64,000 nucleotides of DNA from Zoroaster sp. YZ-2022 (GCA_029582265.1 CM055823.1:17818093-17882092), one strand, 5' to 3'; shown: positions 32,640 to 45,734, numbered from the stretch's first letter. The notes: generated by a model from the letters alone, not told the origin. A program made the numbers and translations.

Positions 32640-33650
32640 CATAAGAGATACAAGAAATACAATTAATTAAATACTTTTGGAATGGCTAACGGGGGGGGGG
32701 GGGTCCATCACCTTCTGACTCTAGCATCTGCAAGTTTTTATTTACTAAATGATATTAAATTATTATTTTATTTAATATTTTTATTTTTTTTATTTTTTTT
32801 AAAATCTAAATTGTGAAACAATTATAAAGTGTATGGACTTTCACAAACATAACATAACATGCACCTACTGCAACCATGGTGTATGGTCGAGAAAAAAATA
32901 AAGGTGGGGAGGGGCCTAGAAATTACACCATCAGCTGAAAAGATTGTCTTATATGTCTTATACTTGCAGACAGCAAACCTTTATATAATAATAATAATAA
33001 TACAATGTAATAATAATTATGAATGAATATATTTCAATAAATGTCAGCTTAAAAAGAACTTGAATCGACTTGTACGCATGCCAACTTGTGGGCAACCATA
33101 ATTCAACTCATAATTTTGCTCGTACTCACACCAATTTATGTTGCATTTGTTTTAATGTTTATGCTTTTTAACTGAATTTAAATTGGCAATTTTTCTAAAG
33201 ACTTAATTCAATGTTGAGAAACTGAAGTGAACACTTGTTTTAAACTGTTTATTTTGGTGTAATTTTGATCAAGTTAAATAAATATTGTTTAGAATATTGT
33301 TTAGAATATTCAATAAGTATAATTTATAGTGCTAGACAAACTAGATAAAACGTTAGTTGGTAAATGGAACAATGTGTAACGTTATACCATTTCAATAAAA
33401 ATAAAATAAAAGCATCAATAAACTTCCCACAATGATTGCTTAATAATGCGGCAAAATAATAATAATAGTAAATAAATAAAGTCTAGAAAACAAAATGGGT
33501 GGCAAATTCTTCTGTATTTTTCTTTTTTGGTTCTTTTTAATATTGGTTTCGGTTATAGCCGGTTAGCAAATTTCTAATAAACACTTTAAACAGTGCACTT
33601 TTTTTTGGTTAATCGTCCCAGAATTTAACGTAACTTATAATATTAGGCCT
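32640..33650. other. AT-rich, low complexity, no gene
   Basis: It includes a G13 homopolymer (32691-32703), a T/A-rich tract (32750-32815) and (TAA)n near 32987-33003. Nothing coding was recognised. Confidence 0.6.
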
Positions 33651-33759
33651 ATTCTTACCAGTTCCAGAGATGTCATTTGTTGTCTCTTCGGTGGTGGTGT
33701 GTTTCTCTTGGTGAAACGGGCTGAGAAAGATCTAACAGTTAGCATATCCTGCGTTTACT

Positions 33760-34062
33760 CTGGCAGTCCGCCAGACGGACATCAGATCATGCTCTCTAAC
33801 TTATCTCATATCTCTGTCAGTGCATGGAGGAGTTCCTTCCTCCATGGTCGCTGCACTCAGTGACAGTCTCCCGCAACACTCACTGTCGCTGATCTTGGCC
33901 TTGGTTCTCACCGTCATGACCGTGACGTTCTGCAGAAATTTCTCTCAAGAATTTCTAAATGCATGCACCCTCAGAACCTTCCATTTCTGCGAAAATTAAT
34001 AATTGAGACCAGCTTTGGTCTGGAAACACTGTATCCCTGGATACAATGTAAAATTAATTTAC
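33760..34062. repeat. Cluster of consecutive stem-loops
   Basis: At least six short perfect or near-perfect inverted repeats lie end to end. They are GTCCG/CGGAC (about 33777), the nested CTGTCA..GGAGGA/TCCTCC..TGACAG (33814-33866), GTCATGAC, AGAAATT/AATTTCT (33934-33957), AGACCA/TGGTCT (34005-34021), TGTATCC/GGATACA (34030-34045) and TGTAAA/TTTACA (34048-34063). No ORF explains them. Confidence 0.7.
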
Positions 34063-34539
34063 AATGCGATTTTTTGACGATCGCTCCGCTCCGTTTCCGC
34101 CATGTTGATCAACGCGGTTGTTAACGTTTACCCAACCTCGTCCCAAGGTCGAGAGAGCAGCGAGGGGGTATGTTGAATTGCTCGAAAGCCCTGGGAAAAA
34201 AGTTTGATAAGTTCTGTCTAACGAGAGTGCTGATTGGCGGGGGAAAGGCTCATATAACAAAGCGTGTCTGAGTGGTCGAAAGGGGGCCTCTGTCACGTCT
34301 TCCAAAGCCTCTCATCTAGCAGTACAATTTTCCTCAAAATGTACGCAAAGGAGCAACTTTTTCAAGGGGTGAACATTCATTTTTTTGTCAACAATAATAT
34401 TTGTGGTATATATGCAAGTTTTTATTGAGTACCTAGGTGAAGAGCACGAATGAACACAAAAATCTAACTAGCTCGGCCTATGGTCTAAATCCACTGCCTG
34501 TTACATTGCATGCAGAATCGATCGGAATAGCCAACTGTA

Positions 34540-34890
34540 GTGCTGTTTTGGTGCCAAGTTGGTGCAGTTTTAGTGTAGGGGTTTGAAAAAAATTGGTGTA
34601 CCCCAAAACTACACCAGAGCTGTGTTATTGGTGCACTTTTGGTGTACCCTGGAAACACCCAACCTAAAATTTGTACTGGTTGGTGCAGTTTTGGTGTAGT
34701 CCCAATTATTTAAATTAGTACTAAAGAGCACCAGTGGTGCATTTTGGTGCTGAAAAATTTGGTGTAGTATTGGTGCATATGGTTTTGGTGTAGTTTTGGT
34801 GTACATGTAATCCAATAGTGCACAGATATTGGTGTAGCATTGGTGCACATGGTTTTGGTGTAGTCCAAAATTATTTAACCTAGTATGCAC
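34540..34890 (+). repeat. Degenerate TTGGTGYAGTTTTGGTG minisatellite
   Basis: Irregular repeats of TTGGTGTAGTTTTGGTGCA and related strings occur about every 17-30 bp. The minus-strand ORF through it (34609-34893) is a translation of the repeat. Confidence 0.8.
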
Positions 34891-35201
34891 CAAAGCATTG
34901 GTCTTAGCTGCTTTATTTTATACTTCACATTGGGAAAACTACCTAAATGAGTGCAGACTTCATGTATACATATACAAATAACTGCAGTATAGACACAGAA
35001 TTCATAAATAAAAATTCTACCCTTCAGTGGGCAAGAAATGATTTGTTTAATGTACTCCATGGTTGAACGATGCATTTGAAGTTGGCTGAGGTAAATATTA
35101 AATTCAAGAAAGACAATTTACTACATATTAATTGTAAAGGTATATCACTTAACTTTGCTCAGCTCACAAAAAAAAACAAGTTAAAACTATTAATAATCAA
35201 T

Positions 35202-35568
35202 TAGGGCTGTGTATTTTCGGATATTTTGGAACCGGATAGCCGAAATCAGGAAACTCAGATACCCGTTTTCATTGAAAACATGCCTCCAGTGGTGTACAAA
35301 TACATGTACTGTAAATGGTAACAATTTGACTTTTATAATACAGAGGATACCATACCGGTACTTAATTAAATGGATCTTTTCTTTATAGGAGTGTAATCTC
35401 TTGAATTTAAAAGTGTAAATTACATTACAATATACATTGTTCAAGAGTCGCAGATTTCTGTTCGCACCGCTCAAATGTTAAGTCCGAATTTTAAAAAGTC
35501 GTTTACGGGTAATTGGAACCGAAAAATGAAACCGGGTAATGACCGTTTCGGTATCCGGATCAGCCCTA
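35202..35568. mobile_element. hAT-like MITE with 8-bp TSD
   Basis: TAGGGCTG and CAGCCCTA ends are flanked by perfect 8-bp duplications TAATCAAT (35194-35201 and 35569-35576). The interior has CCGGATA and GGTTCC-type strings like the 7158 and 31375 elements. No coding sequence. Confidence 0.88.
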
Positions 35569-35576
35569 TAATCAAT

Positions 35577-36360
35577 ATCATCTTGCACATGTAATAAACA
35601 CCTGTGGGAAACCTTTTCTATTGAACTAAAGTTAACACTACTCATATGGAAAAACTTTACTTTCTGCATCAAACTGCATTATTCTCATTGGTGAATTGCA
35701 TCTGGTTACATTTGAAACATAAAATGGCAAGAAATACGTTATCTTGGTAAATTTATTACTACACATATGTACATTATCCTCATCACCAGCAGTCAATGTT
35801 GCAAATGGCTATGAAATAACAGTATAACAAATAAAATATGTGGTGTGATGTGGATAAAATAGCACCTTTGGTTGAATAAAACTGATATGGTGATGCATAT
35901 GAAAAAGGCAAGTTCATGTAAAAATCAGAGACAGTATCAAAGTGCTACGAGTGGTACAGTAAAACTAGCCTCCTGAGGTGCTCCCTGGAGCATTCTATTT
36001 ATAACAGTTTTACTGTATCAAGAGTGAAAGTAGTCAATATTTGTTTTGTAACATCTCATACATAGATGGGTCATTCCATGAACGTGGGACACTTGTGTTT
36101 TCCCAGGTATTTCAGATATTGGGGCCTGTGTTATTCCTTACATCGTACGAGCTGATGATTATAACTTTCACCTATTGTTGCATATCTCATACAGACCTAC
36201 TATGACAACAAACAAACATTTCTTGGGTCTCCCCTATTTTGATCCATTAACTTTAGGCAGTATATTACACAACGTAACAAGACATGGTGTCCCCTTGTAA
36301 TTTTGTTACGTCGTTATAACCTCATATCAGGTGAAGCAGGAAGTAAAATGACAAGTTTTA
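35577..36360. other. No gene recognised
   Basis: AT-rich sequence up to the gap. ACAGTAAAACT (35956) and AGTTTTACTGT (36006) form a short inverted repeat of unknown meaning. Confidence 0.5.
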
Positions 36361-36860
36361 NNNNNNNNNNNNNNNNNNNNNNNNNNNNNNNNNNNNNNNN
36401 NNNNNNNNNNNNNNNNNNNNNNNNNNNNNNNNNNNNNNNNNNNNNNNNNNNNNNNNNNNNNNNNNNNNNNNNNNNNNNNNNNNNNNNNNNNNNNNNNNNN
36501 NNNNNNNNNNNNNNNNNNNNNNNNNNNNNNNNNNNNNNNNNNNNNNNNNNNNNNNNNNNNNNNNNNNNNNNNNNNNNNNNNNNNNNNNNNNNNNNNNNNN
36601 NNNNNNNNNNNNNNNNNNNNNNNNNNNNNNNNNNNNNNNNNNNNNNNNNNNNNNNNNNNNNNNNNNNNNNNNNNNNNNNNNNNNNNNNNNNNNNNNNNNN
36701 NNNNNNNNNNNNNNNNNNNNNNNNNNNNNNNNNNNNNNNNNNNNNNNNNNNNNNNNNNNNNNNNNNNNNNNNNNNNNNNNNNNNNNNNNNNNNNNNNNNN
36801 NNNNNNNNNNNNNNNNNNNNNNNNNNNNNNNNNNNNNNNNNNNNNNNNNNNNNNNNNNNN
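36361..36860. other. Assembly gap, 500 N
   Basis: Exactly 500 N, probably a placeholder of unknown true length. Repeat-array sequence begins on its right, so the gap likely lies in or next to the 60-bp array. Confidence 0.99.
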
Positions 36861-36899
36861 CTTGTTCCTAATTTGGGTCTCGGGTGGGGGAAACATCCA

Positions 36900-37310
36900 A
36901 AATTTGGGGTTCCCTTTTTTCAGAATTGGTCTGGTGGTAAGAGCAATTCATCCACAGGTGGGGTTCAAATCCTTCATTCAGCACAGGTGGTCTCTGGTGG
37001 ATTTGAGCAATTCATCACAATTGGGTTCAAATCCTTGTTCAAGCGTAATTGGTCCCTTGGTGGTGAGGCAATTCATCCACAGTGGGTTCAAATCCTTGTT
37101 CCCAGCGTGGTGGTCTTCTGGTGGTGAAACAATTCATCCACAATTGGAACGGAATCCTTGTTCAGCGTGGTGGTCCCTGGTAGCGAAGCATTCATCCACA
37201 ATTGGGTTCAAATCCTTGTTCAGCGTAATTGGTCCTGGTGGCAGAGCAGTTCATCCACAATTGGTTCGATAACCTGGCGTAATTGGTCCCTGGTGGTAGG
37301 CAATTCATCA
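36900..37310 (+). repeat. Degenerate 60-bp array, E2, about 7 units
   Basis: The units match the 12495-14868 arrays but carry many indels (for example TTCAAGCGTAATTGG). B-box GGTTCAAATCC strings are recognisable in most units. It is followed directly by block F2 at about 37317. Confidence 0.85.
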
Positions 37311-37316
37311 CACCTG

Positions 37317-38860
37317 ATTATGGATCAAAGCATGATTTTAAGAAAAAGCAGAAAGAGAATGAAATTTCTCTTACAGCAATATAATAAACTTAATAACAGT
37401 GTCATTATTTGAAGCAGAACATCCTCAGTAAGACAGTCATCTACTATTGAGTTGCTCCTCAGAGAAGGCCCCCTCTTCAAGTCAAGCGTAATTCTGCTGT
37501 GTAAAGGTAACAGATTTGTAATGTTTGTAGACTCGAACTATATATTAGCCAGCTACTTCTACTGCTACCAATTAAATTGGTCAAACCGTAATAGGATTGC
37601 AAGAAACATTGGCTACCTTTGAAAAGGTCCTTTCCCATGGGTGTACAGGACTAAACAAAGTGTCCAAGTAAGTATCATGTTTTAACAGTGACTTAACATT
37701 TATCAGTAAACATTTGTACCACGTGTTAATGGAAACATCATACTGACAGAATTGTATTTCCTTTTTATCTTGAACTTTTTCTAAGTGGGTCCAAATTTTA
37801 AAAGCCTTCTTTAATGTGCAAGACTAATCACCAATCGAAGTATAAAGACATCCACAAAAGTGTTATGACGTGTGATGGGCCGGATGGTTACATGCAAAGA
37901 ACAAGTACATCTTGCCTCTCTTTGCTTTGACTTTAGCATACAAAATACAAATGTTTAGAATTTAAAAAAAAAAATTAAAAAAGGATGTTGACCTTCGTTG
38001 CAAGGTAGAGATTTAAACAACAAATCAAAATTCAGTCAACCACAATAGCTATTCCAGTTTTGGCAGTATGAAGACTATACTCTACATGATTAATCCTACC
38101 ACTTATCCCAAGCATCTAAACCAACACTTACCTCTTGAATAGCTATCCATTGAAGCAGTAAAATGGGTTGACATCTCTCCTGTGAGACAAGTTTAGAAAA
38201 CATGAAACCATCCCCATGTACATAATTTGTTTTATTTTCTTTTGCTTGACTTATATGATACTGGGTCCTCCCTAAAGCAGTATCTTATGTCAACATATCA
38301 TGACCCATAATGACCAAATGCTATTTGCTACTTAGACAACTTGTATCCTACAAGTACATGAGGCACATTTGATGTAATGCTCATTTCATATAGACACATC
38401 TGCATGTATTAAATTTCCAAGACAACTTTTTTCCTGTTTAAATTGTCTTCATTGATGAAAAATTAATAAATTCTAACAAACAACAAATGCAACCAAAAAG
38501 ATCATGAATCCCGAATGGTCATGTGATGTGATTATGAATTTATAATTACTCACCTTTCATGAAAGAATATTCTTCAAAATAGTGTTTGTGTCCAAGTATC
38601 TTATCTGTTATCATATCCTGCTCCATTTTTGCAATGCTGCAGTTGACAAATAAACAATATGCAATGTTTTTAAATTTGTTTGTAAATAATCAGAAAGGCA
38701 TTGGTGATCTAAAACAAAAAATTAAAGCGTGGCCCATACTAGCAAATCTTTATTAAAGGTTTTTAAAGACAGGACTTAAATTTGTTAAAGAATTGTTTGT
38801 GGCTGAAAGATGCTGAAACACTGTCCAATAACAAATGCCTTTAATTATATCACTTTTTCC
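37317..38860. repeat. Block F2
   Basis: Collinear with F1 (15370-17060) and F3 (47218-48850). It holds minus-strand exons at 38636-38554 (IAKMEQD type) and 38179-38132, both with intact splice sites. F2 runs directly into D2 at about 38866, so the A block expected between them is absent. The junction lies in CCTCAACATTAAACAATAATT. Confidence 0.75.
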
Positions 38861-40186
38861 TCAACATTAAACAATAATTAAGCATTGACAATCCCATGGG
38901 GTGTTATACTATACATGACTATATGAAGATCGACTATATATGTGCCTGGGCGTGCAAGAAGTTCATGTAAATTTCAGAACCCTTTATTTGATATTTTAGC
39001 CATTAAGGATAAAGAATCAACTAAGATGTCATGTAAATATATAAAAAAGAAATTTGATATAAGAGGGTGAGAATAAAATTCTAACCTGAACACTCACTGG
39101 AGCGAGCCGTTATTATTATTTTTATGTACAAGCTCGGTTGCCTCTCTAGAGTTTCATTCAATATATGACTGTGGCTTGGTCAGATGTTTGTCTTGTGTTT
39201 GTAAACCTGAAATGAGAAATGTATTGTCAGTAATGCTAATAAGGCTAAACAGCTCGGGTTCCAAACTAATACTTAATATATCATGACATTCAAAAGCCTC
39301 ATCCTTGTGATCCTAGACAGTATCTTCCATGGGGTGTGATCTAATAGCGACATAGGTGAATGACTTTTGATGCTTAACACCCCAGAACAAAGATATTGAC
39401 AAAACAGAGAACCAACACAAACTAGATAGCTCCTAGATACTGATACAGTAACGGAATGTTGCAGGTTCAAACCCCACTCTTGTCAATTCAATAATTCATT
39501 TTGTGAGCAGATTCTGCCACTCAGTACCAATATATTCATCATGATGATTTTTCCCTGACATCAGCATTTTCTGACTGACTTGTGAATGCTTTTGAATAGA
39601 CATAAATTGGCAGAACTCATTGATTGATTTCACTGAAACACATTTAACTGTACAGTTCCAGTGAGGAAATAAATAAACTCACCACTATATCTTACCGGTG
39701 TAATTGCTTTGTTTCAAAGAGATAAGATTTTGTTCAGAACAGCTATAACTTTAATCTTTTAAACATTTATGGGGAAGGCGATCAGGCGTACTGATGCAAC
39801 GTCAAGTGTAACCAACGGTTCTTTTCAGAACTGTTACAGTACTATTCAAAGAGGAATTTGTACATGGTGTCACCACAAACAGTCTTTACTAATTCTTGGG
39901 TGTAAAATGTAACAGATTTTCAAACCCAACAGTCATGATCATGAATACTCAACTGCATGCATATACATCATGGGAATTAATTCTGGTAAAATACCAGGTG
40001 TTGTAAAACTTTAATTCATAATTTGTTTCCCCGTCCCCGCTGCCCCATCCCCTTCTATACTGCACTGAGCTTGAGACTAACAAGGTTTACTCACCACTGA
40101 TCTGTGACTTCACTTTATCGTGCACTTTATATTGATATGGGTATGATGACCGTTTTGGTTGTTTTCTCATTGCAGCAAGCACAATT
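38132..40186 (-). pseudogene. Recombinase-like gene pieces in F2/D2
   Basis: It holds F2 exons (38554-38636 and 38132-38179) and D2 exons: the HKT exon at 39086-39206 with both splice sites, and the IVLAAMR exon at 40095-40186. Order along the + strand is F2 then D2, so F2 and D2 belong to different gene copies. The D2 copy continues to F3 beyond the Gypsy insertion and E3. Small indels disrupt several frames, some of which may be sequence error. Confidence 0.4.
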
Positions 40187-40280
40187 CTAAATAACAGGAA
40201 GAAATATATTTATACAGGTATGTAAAAGTTACATTCAGTTTTCAAATGATACACACATGTACTTGAAACTGCATTGGTAC

Positions 40281-40422
40281 TGTAAAGTCTTGAGGTTTTA
40301 TACTATGTCTATTTGCGGCACAAAATAATTAGGGACACTGTTGAGACTGTATATGGTTTGATGTAACAATCGAACATGGTTTATTTGACCCTTGACATTC
40401 TATGGGTGCCTAATGAGATACA
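40281..40422 (-). repeat. 3' LTR of the minus-strand Gypsy
   Basis: 142 bp, beginning TGTAAAGTCTTGAGG and ending GAGATACA. It aligns with 45114-45267 over its whole length with small indels. Confidence 0.85.
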
Positions 40423-41079
40423 TCCCTCTTCCTTGCTTTGAATTACACAGTGAACAAAATAAGCGGTTAAATAATTAAATGAAGTAGCTCAGGTGTGTTC
40501 CACTTTCTTTTGCACAGGTATATTTGCCAACATGTTCAAAAAGAGTTGTTTTTTAATAGACTGAGCAAATAAATTTTACTAACAGGTTCAGGAGAGGGGA
40601 TTAATACATGAAACTTGCCATGGTGAAAACACTTGTAAAATCCAAAAGTCAAACCTACAGAAATTTAAGATTCTGGAATATACAAATAGGAATGCAATTA
40701 TCAACTACTGAACCTTTCCTTTTTTTTTTTTTTTGTAAACAAGAAACAAAAAACATGAACAGAAAAAAATGCAATAAGTAGAAAATACTGCAAGGGTTGC
40801 TGGGACAAGTGGCAGGTTGGTTCATATAGTCTTTGAAAGCGTGCTGGTGGGTGACGTACTCTGGGTGGGTTTCTGCGTGGAGCACATATGCGTGGTTATT
40901 AGGCGTGTCAGGCATGTTATCGAGGTCAAGTCATCCGAATCAGACATTGCCTGAGATTGATCGATTGTCTGCGTTTGGGCGAGATATTGCGGTGACATGT
41001 GTGTCCCATGTTGTGCTGTGATAGCGATCCTTTCTTCAGCGAGTGACTGTGTGAGGGCTGCGCCAGCGATGTGGGTTGA

Positions 41080-41640
41080 TCTTTTGCAACCATACCGTCC
41101 TGACGTACTAGCACTGTGTCACCTGATTGATGGTTTGGGCCAGCATGTTCGTTCTTGTCGTGTGCTTTCGCCTTTCTTTCTGCGTTTGTCATTCAGGCGA
41201 TGTCAGCATTGTGAGTCGGTGTAGGTTCTGGTAGGCGAGTGCGTGGGTCCTACCAAAAAGAAGCGTGGCAGGCGGGCGCCAGTTGGCCGCATGGTGTTGC
41301 GCGCGGCGGTGGTGCGGAGGGAACTGATGGGGCTTTGCCTCCATCGGTTTTGTGATCTGCGTTGCGGTGGGCAAAGTTTTTTTCAGAGTTTTCGCCCAAG
41401 CGCTCAACCTACTTCCGTTTCGGCGTGGCCGTGGTGTTGCTGCGGTGTTGAAAACCAAGATAGTCTGCGAAGTTGGCAAACTCGGCACTGTTGAATGGTG
41501 GGCCGTTGTCGGTGCAAAGTATGACTTGTGGGGCACGCGAGCGATGCGAAAATGCGATCGAAGTTTGAATCACAACTCGTCACGGAGGTTGATGAGGCGA
41601 TCTCTGTCTCCAGGAAACCATTTATATAGTCATCTATGAT
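41080..41640 (-). pseudogene. Gypsy integrase fragment
   Basis: On the minus strand at 41522-41455 it reads LCTDNGPPFNSAEF, the second-aspartate block of the retroviral integrase core. Downstream strings such as PPATLLFGR (about 41300-41250) mark the C-terminal side of Gypsy integrases. Several frameshifts. Confidence 0.7.
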
Positions 41641-42179
41641 ACAACAAGAAGATGTTCACCAGTTGGGAGATCACAGCAATCAAACACTGACCTCCAAACC
41701 ATGGGCTCTTTGGAGGTAAGGACATGTGATGGAACTCTGGTGTTGTCCAACCGTTGTTGCCAAGCACCGGAGACAGTGGCATGATGACTTTTCTCAACAA
41801 GGTCGGTGCCAGGAGCTACACTTTCTCTCGGAGTGAGTTGTTTTAGTCTTGGTCATCCTCGAGTGGCCCTCATGCGCTATGGTTGACAATTTTCTATGTG
41901 AGCGAATGAGGGAATAACAATGCGATTGCCACGTAGCAGAAGATGCGCGATCAGTTGCTGTGGAGCTCAGCGGACTTTGTGCAGGCTGCGTGCGCATATC
42001 ACTGGCTTGCGGTTGTGCGGTTGCTCTGAGAAGTCTGTCCCAATCGCCAGCAATGTGAGGCATTTGATACAGGCGATTGGAGGATGTCATCTTGTTGCGT
42101 CTGGCGATGCGTATGTCGTCGATTTTTTACCCTCTCGTTTTGGGTACTGGCGTTCTCAGCAACAAAATTGGCGTGCTCT

Positions 42180-42640
42180 TCAACAACTTTTTTCTTCCCT
42201 GCTGGTTGCTCGTGTGTGTTTCTGCGGATGGCGTGACATGTAATCAGCAGGGTTGAATTCGTACCGGCTGATATTCAACCCGTCGAAGTGGTACTCTTGC
42301 AACTTAAGCACCCAGCGTTCAGTCGTGCTGGAGCATGCAGGTGTTCGGATTGTTAAACAGTGTGACCAGTGGTTTTATGGTCGGTGATGGCCGACTGAGC
42401 GTGCTTCGCCATACACGTAAAGGTGAAAATGCAAAATGGCCCCAGGTTATGGCCAAGCTTCACGCTCGGTCTGCAGTATGCGTTGTTCAGCAGGCGTTAG
42501 CGATCTGCTAGCAAGTGCGGCGATGGATAGCTCATTGTTAGCGTTTATTCTTGAGGCGAGAATACCAGCAAGACTGCCAACAGGACCATGGCATCGCGAT
42601 GATCTCTGTCTTCTTGGTTGATCGTGGCGTACTTGTCATT
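42180..42640 (-). pseudogene. Gypsy RNase H fragment
   Basis: Across frames the minus strand gives LTPAEQR, ALAITW, DHKPLVTLFNNPN, ERWVLKLQEY and EFNPADYMSRHP, which is the RNase H end of Gypsy pol. Frameshifts occur between nearly every block. RT further upstream (about 42700-43700) is too degraded for confident motif calls. Confidence 0.7.
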
Positions 42641-43901
42641 GTGCAACAATGCGAAACACGATGTGGTTGTGCTAATGCTTGCTGCTGTTGGGTTCCCCAA
42701 AGACCAGGTGTTGCATCCTTGGTCAGCTCGCGGGCCCAGAGCAGAAATGGTGAAGCCAGGTCGGGGATGAAAGCGACCGCGGTATATGTGACAAGTCAAG
42801 GAGGCTGCGACTTGCCCAGCTATGCGTTTTTGGGCTCAGACAACCGTGTCGTAAAGCACACCTTCTTGGGGTCAGGTGGAAACACCTCTTGGGCCACAAC
42901 GTGTCGAAGTATTTCTCCAACCTTATTTGGTGCTGACTGGTACACTTATCTTTGTTGAGTGTTGGGTTCCGCTCGCGGAGTGGGGGTGAAGGCAAGCTTT
43001 CGGTCTGAAGTCGTGCTCTTGTTGAGTGCTGGGACTTAACGGTACGAATATGATCATGCTAATGTTGAGGACGCGCGTCGAGCCTTCAGTAGTGCAGTGT
43101 TGATCCCAGGTTTTGGAGACACTTCAGGCCGCTGAACTGGCGCCAAAGTTTAAAGCTGCTTGTATGATACAAACCAGCGTGTGTGGGAAACACTGTTGGG
43201 TAATGCGTGACTCTGTGGAGCTAACTCCTATTTGATGATAACCTCACGTTTGAGGTCGAGTTTGGTAAAACAATGTGGAACCATTGACCGCAGCTGATAT
43301 CATCAATTGTCGAATGTTTATGGTGTTCTCGTTTGATCGCCTTGTTTACTATTAGCATATCAACTTTGTCTGAATTTCGCAAATTAAGCTTTGGTTCTCC
43401 ACAACATGAATAAATTGAAACCCATGGGGTGAGTTCATCTCATTGAGCTCACATGACGCGTCTAGGTTTGCAAAGCTTTATGCGAGCTCTGCCTCAACTT
43501 TCTTTCTTATTGGCTGGACAGACTCATCCACTATGAGGTTGCACTGAAAGTTTCGCGAGTTTGCCGATGTAGCGAACCGGATCAGCGTACTGGCTCAAAC
43601 AGTGGCTGTGTGCTTTTGGAGTGGGTCAGTGGGGTGGATGTTATACTGGCGAACATGAACAATGTGCCAGGATTCTTGATGCAGTTCGTGAAATGAGCAG
43701 CGTTTCCCTGGCTGGTTTGTTACGCAGAACGTTGTTGTGACACGGGCGACTTATAGGTCAATGTCGCGGTTACATCGGTCATGCCTACGATAGCAAGTGG
43801 AATTGTACTGCCGTGCGAAGTTATCTCCCTTTCGTGTGACGCTTGCATTTTATGTAGTACTGGAGCAGAGGGTAGTGTGTTACACATCAACACACATAAC
43901 G

Positions 43902-44108
43902 CTAACAGATGCGCCAGGTGTCAATGATTGCTTTCACTGGGTGTAAATCGATCGATGGTGACAGTGGCAACGTGAGTTTGTCTGGCGTGGGTGGTGTATG
44001 CACACCAAACACATACTCTTCATCATCGGAGGTTGAGCTTGAGTCATTATCAACCGGCAACGACATGTACTCATGAGCTTTGGAGTGGCAGCTTTCCCAC
44101 GAACTCAC
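43902..44108 (-). pseudogene. Gypsy gag-protease junction
   Basis: An acidic stretch (SSSTSDDEEYVFGVHT) leads into PVKAIIDTW, where IDTGA of a retropepsin active site would be expected. The glycine position is lost here or the frame shifts. Confidence 0.45.
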
Positions 44109-44632
44109 CCGCTAAGACAATGTTTGCGTAGTGGTTGAGTTCCCACAGGAATGACAAGTGATACCCTTGGCTGGGCACTGTTGTTTGTGGGGAAGGAGCC
44201 ACGCGGAGTTACGGAGTTATCGTGTGAATTGCTGTGGTCCAGCTGTATGTGCAAACTTGTCAGATAGCCGCAGCTGACTGTTGACTTGAAGGAACTGCAG
44301 AAGGATTGCTTATCACTTGAGACTGTGTCTGCACTGGGATGCGGCGTTGCTCTATCCCCTTTACGCCTGTGAATCAGGGATAGTTCATATGTCTCGGGCA
44401 GCAACAACTTAGTAACGATGTTAAAATCCGTTTCCCGTGGTGCAGTACCTCATGCGGTTTGGAGGATGTGCACCCGTGTATTATTGGGACTTGACTTCTG
44501 GAATGGTGTCATGAAATCGCACTTCTGTGCCAGCTGTTGAAGCCGAACGGTTAGAAAATGTGCCGAATTGGACTCTTCAAGTGCCTGGTTGGTTTCACGA
44601 AACCGCAGGCGCTCTCATACTCAATGTTTCTA

Positions 44633-44923
44633 TCATGGGAGAAGTACTTTGTCTAACTGTTCTTTGGCTGTTTTGGTAGTCCGACCCAGTGTCGCTGAGA
44701 GTAGGTTGAAAATGTCCACTAACTTCCTGTCCTGGGCATAATGAGAGAGCAGTGCCCTTTGTTGTTTATCATCACCAAAACATTGAAGGGCAAATAAAAA
44801 GGTTCTCGAGCCTCTTGAACGTATTTCTGCCACCGCGCACAAATTAAACGTTTGTGGGGTCAGTGTGCTGGCTGAAAAGTCGGAAAAGTAGGCAGATTTG
44901 GTAGCAGACATAGTAGAGCACAA
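44633..44923 (-). pseudogene. Gypsy gag N-terminal fragment
   Basis: It is the first ORF downstream of the right-hand LTR on the minus strand. It starts MSATKSAYFSDFSAS and includes FLFALQCFGDDKQQRALL, the pattern of Gypsy gag capsid N-termini (aromatic-rich start, then a helix with RALLLH-like residues). Assigned by position and general pattern. Confidence 0.45.
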
Positions 44924-45113
44924 ATTAAGGCGAGCGGTAATGTACGTAATGTTAGTTATCGGCTATATGCGACGTCGGCTTGATGGATACACGTTGAATT
45001 TATACGCAAAGTTAATAACGTGAAATAACTCTGAAACTTACTCCAGTTTCAGATGTTGAGACAAGGCGATTCTTCCTCTCACGAAGGTTCACGATCCCAT
45101 CCGTCGTCTTAAT

Positions 45114-45267
45114 TGTAAAGTCTTGAGGTGTGTTATACTATGTCTATTTGCGGCACAAATTAGGACACTGTTGAGACTGTATGTTATGGTTTTGATGTAA
45201 CAATCCGAACATGGTTTATTTGACCCTTGACTGACATTCATATTGGTGGTGCCTAATGAGGATACCA
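45114..45267 (-). repeat. 5' LTR of the minus-strand Gypsy
   Basis: 154 bp, TGTAAAGTCTTGAGG to GAGGATACCA. The flanking sequence GGCATAAATCAGG continues block D2. Confidence 0.85.
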
Positions 45268-45734
45268 GGCATAAATCAGGTTTGTACCAATGCGGTATAT
45301 GGTTAAAATCTGCTGCACATCTCAAGTTAGCTCTGGTTACTACATTACAGGTATTCTGGACATGTATTGTGTACTTATGAGACCTGGACGTATTTTAAAT
45401 CACTTTTAATTACTCCAGCATATCTTCAAATATACACACTCGGGCTCTCTCTTCTACTCATCACATTGTGGCGTATGACAACCACCAGTCACTATTAACT
45501 TTACCCTAGAAAATGCCCCTGAAAATCTGTTTTGCTGTGAAACCTAACAGTTCACCGTAATTTCACAGCATAACCAACTAATGTTTACAGTGATTTCGAG
45601 GCAGAATTCCATAATGTCTCGAGAATTAATGAGTCCTGTTCCAAAACTGCCACAAGGAGTTCAAGCATGCAGTGTTTTCCGCGGCGAAGGAATCCCAAGA
45701 GTATTTCATGGCGTTTGTTAATACTATCTCGAGC

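Larger units (their letters stand above)
40281..45267 (-). mobile_element. Ty3/Gypsy element with short LTRs, degenerate
   Basis: Two direct repeats of about 150 bp (40281-40422 and 45114-45267) start TGTAAAGTC and end in GATAC(C)A. They bracket about 4.7 kb with minus-strand gag, protease, RNase H and integrase traces, so the 5' LTR is on the right. The insertion splits D2. D1 at about 11355 has the uninterrupted GGTACAAATCAGG, and the flanks GGTAC and GGCAT are compatible with a 5-bp target duplication blurred by substitution. Frames are broken throughout. Part of that may be assembly error in this region. Confidence 0.88.

Noticed and set aside
34075..34110. ATGGCGGAAACGGAGCGG on the minus strand as a first exon
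   Set aside because: The start context is attractive, but the frame stops after about 14 codons without a donor, and no downstream exon was found.
36303..37127. ORF spanning the N gap
   Set aside because: It is created by translating N as open sequence and by the repeat array on the right.
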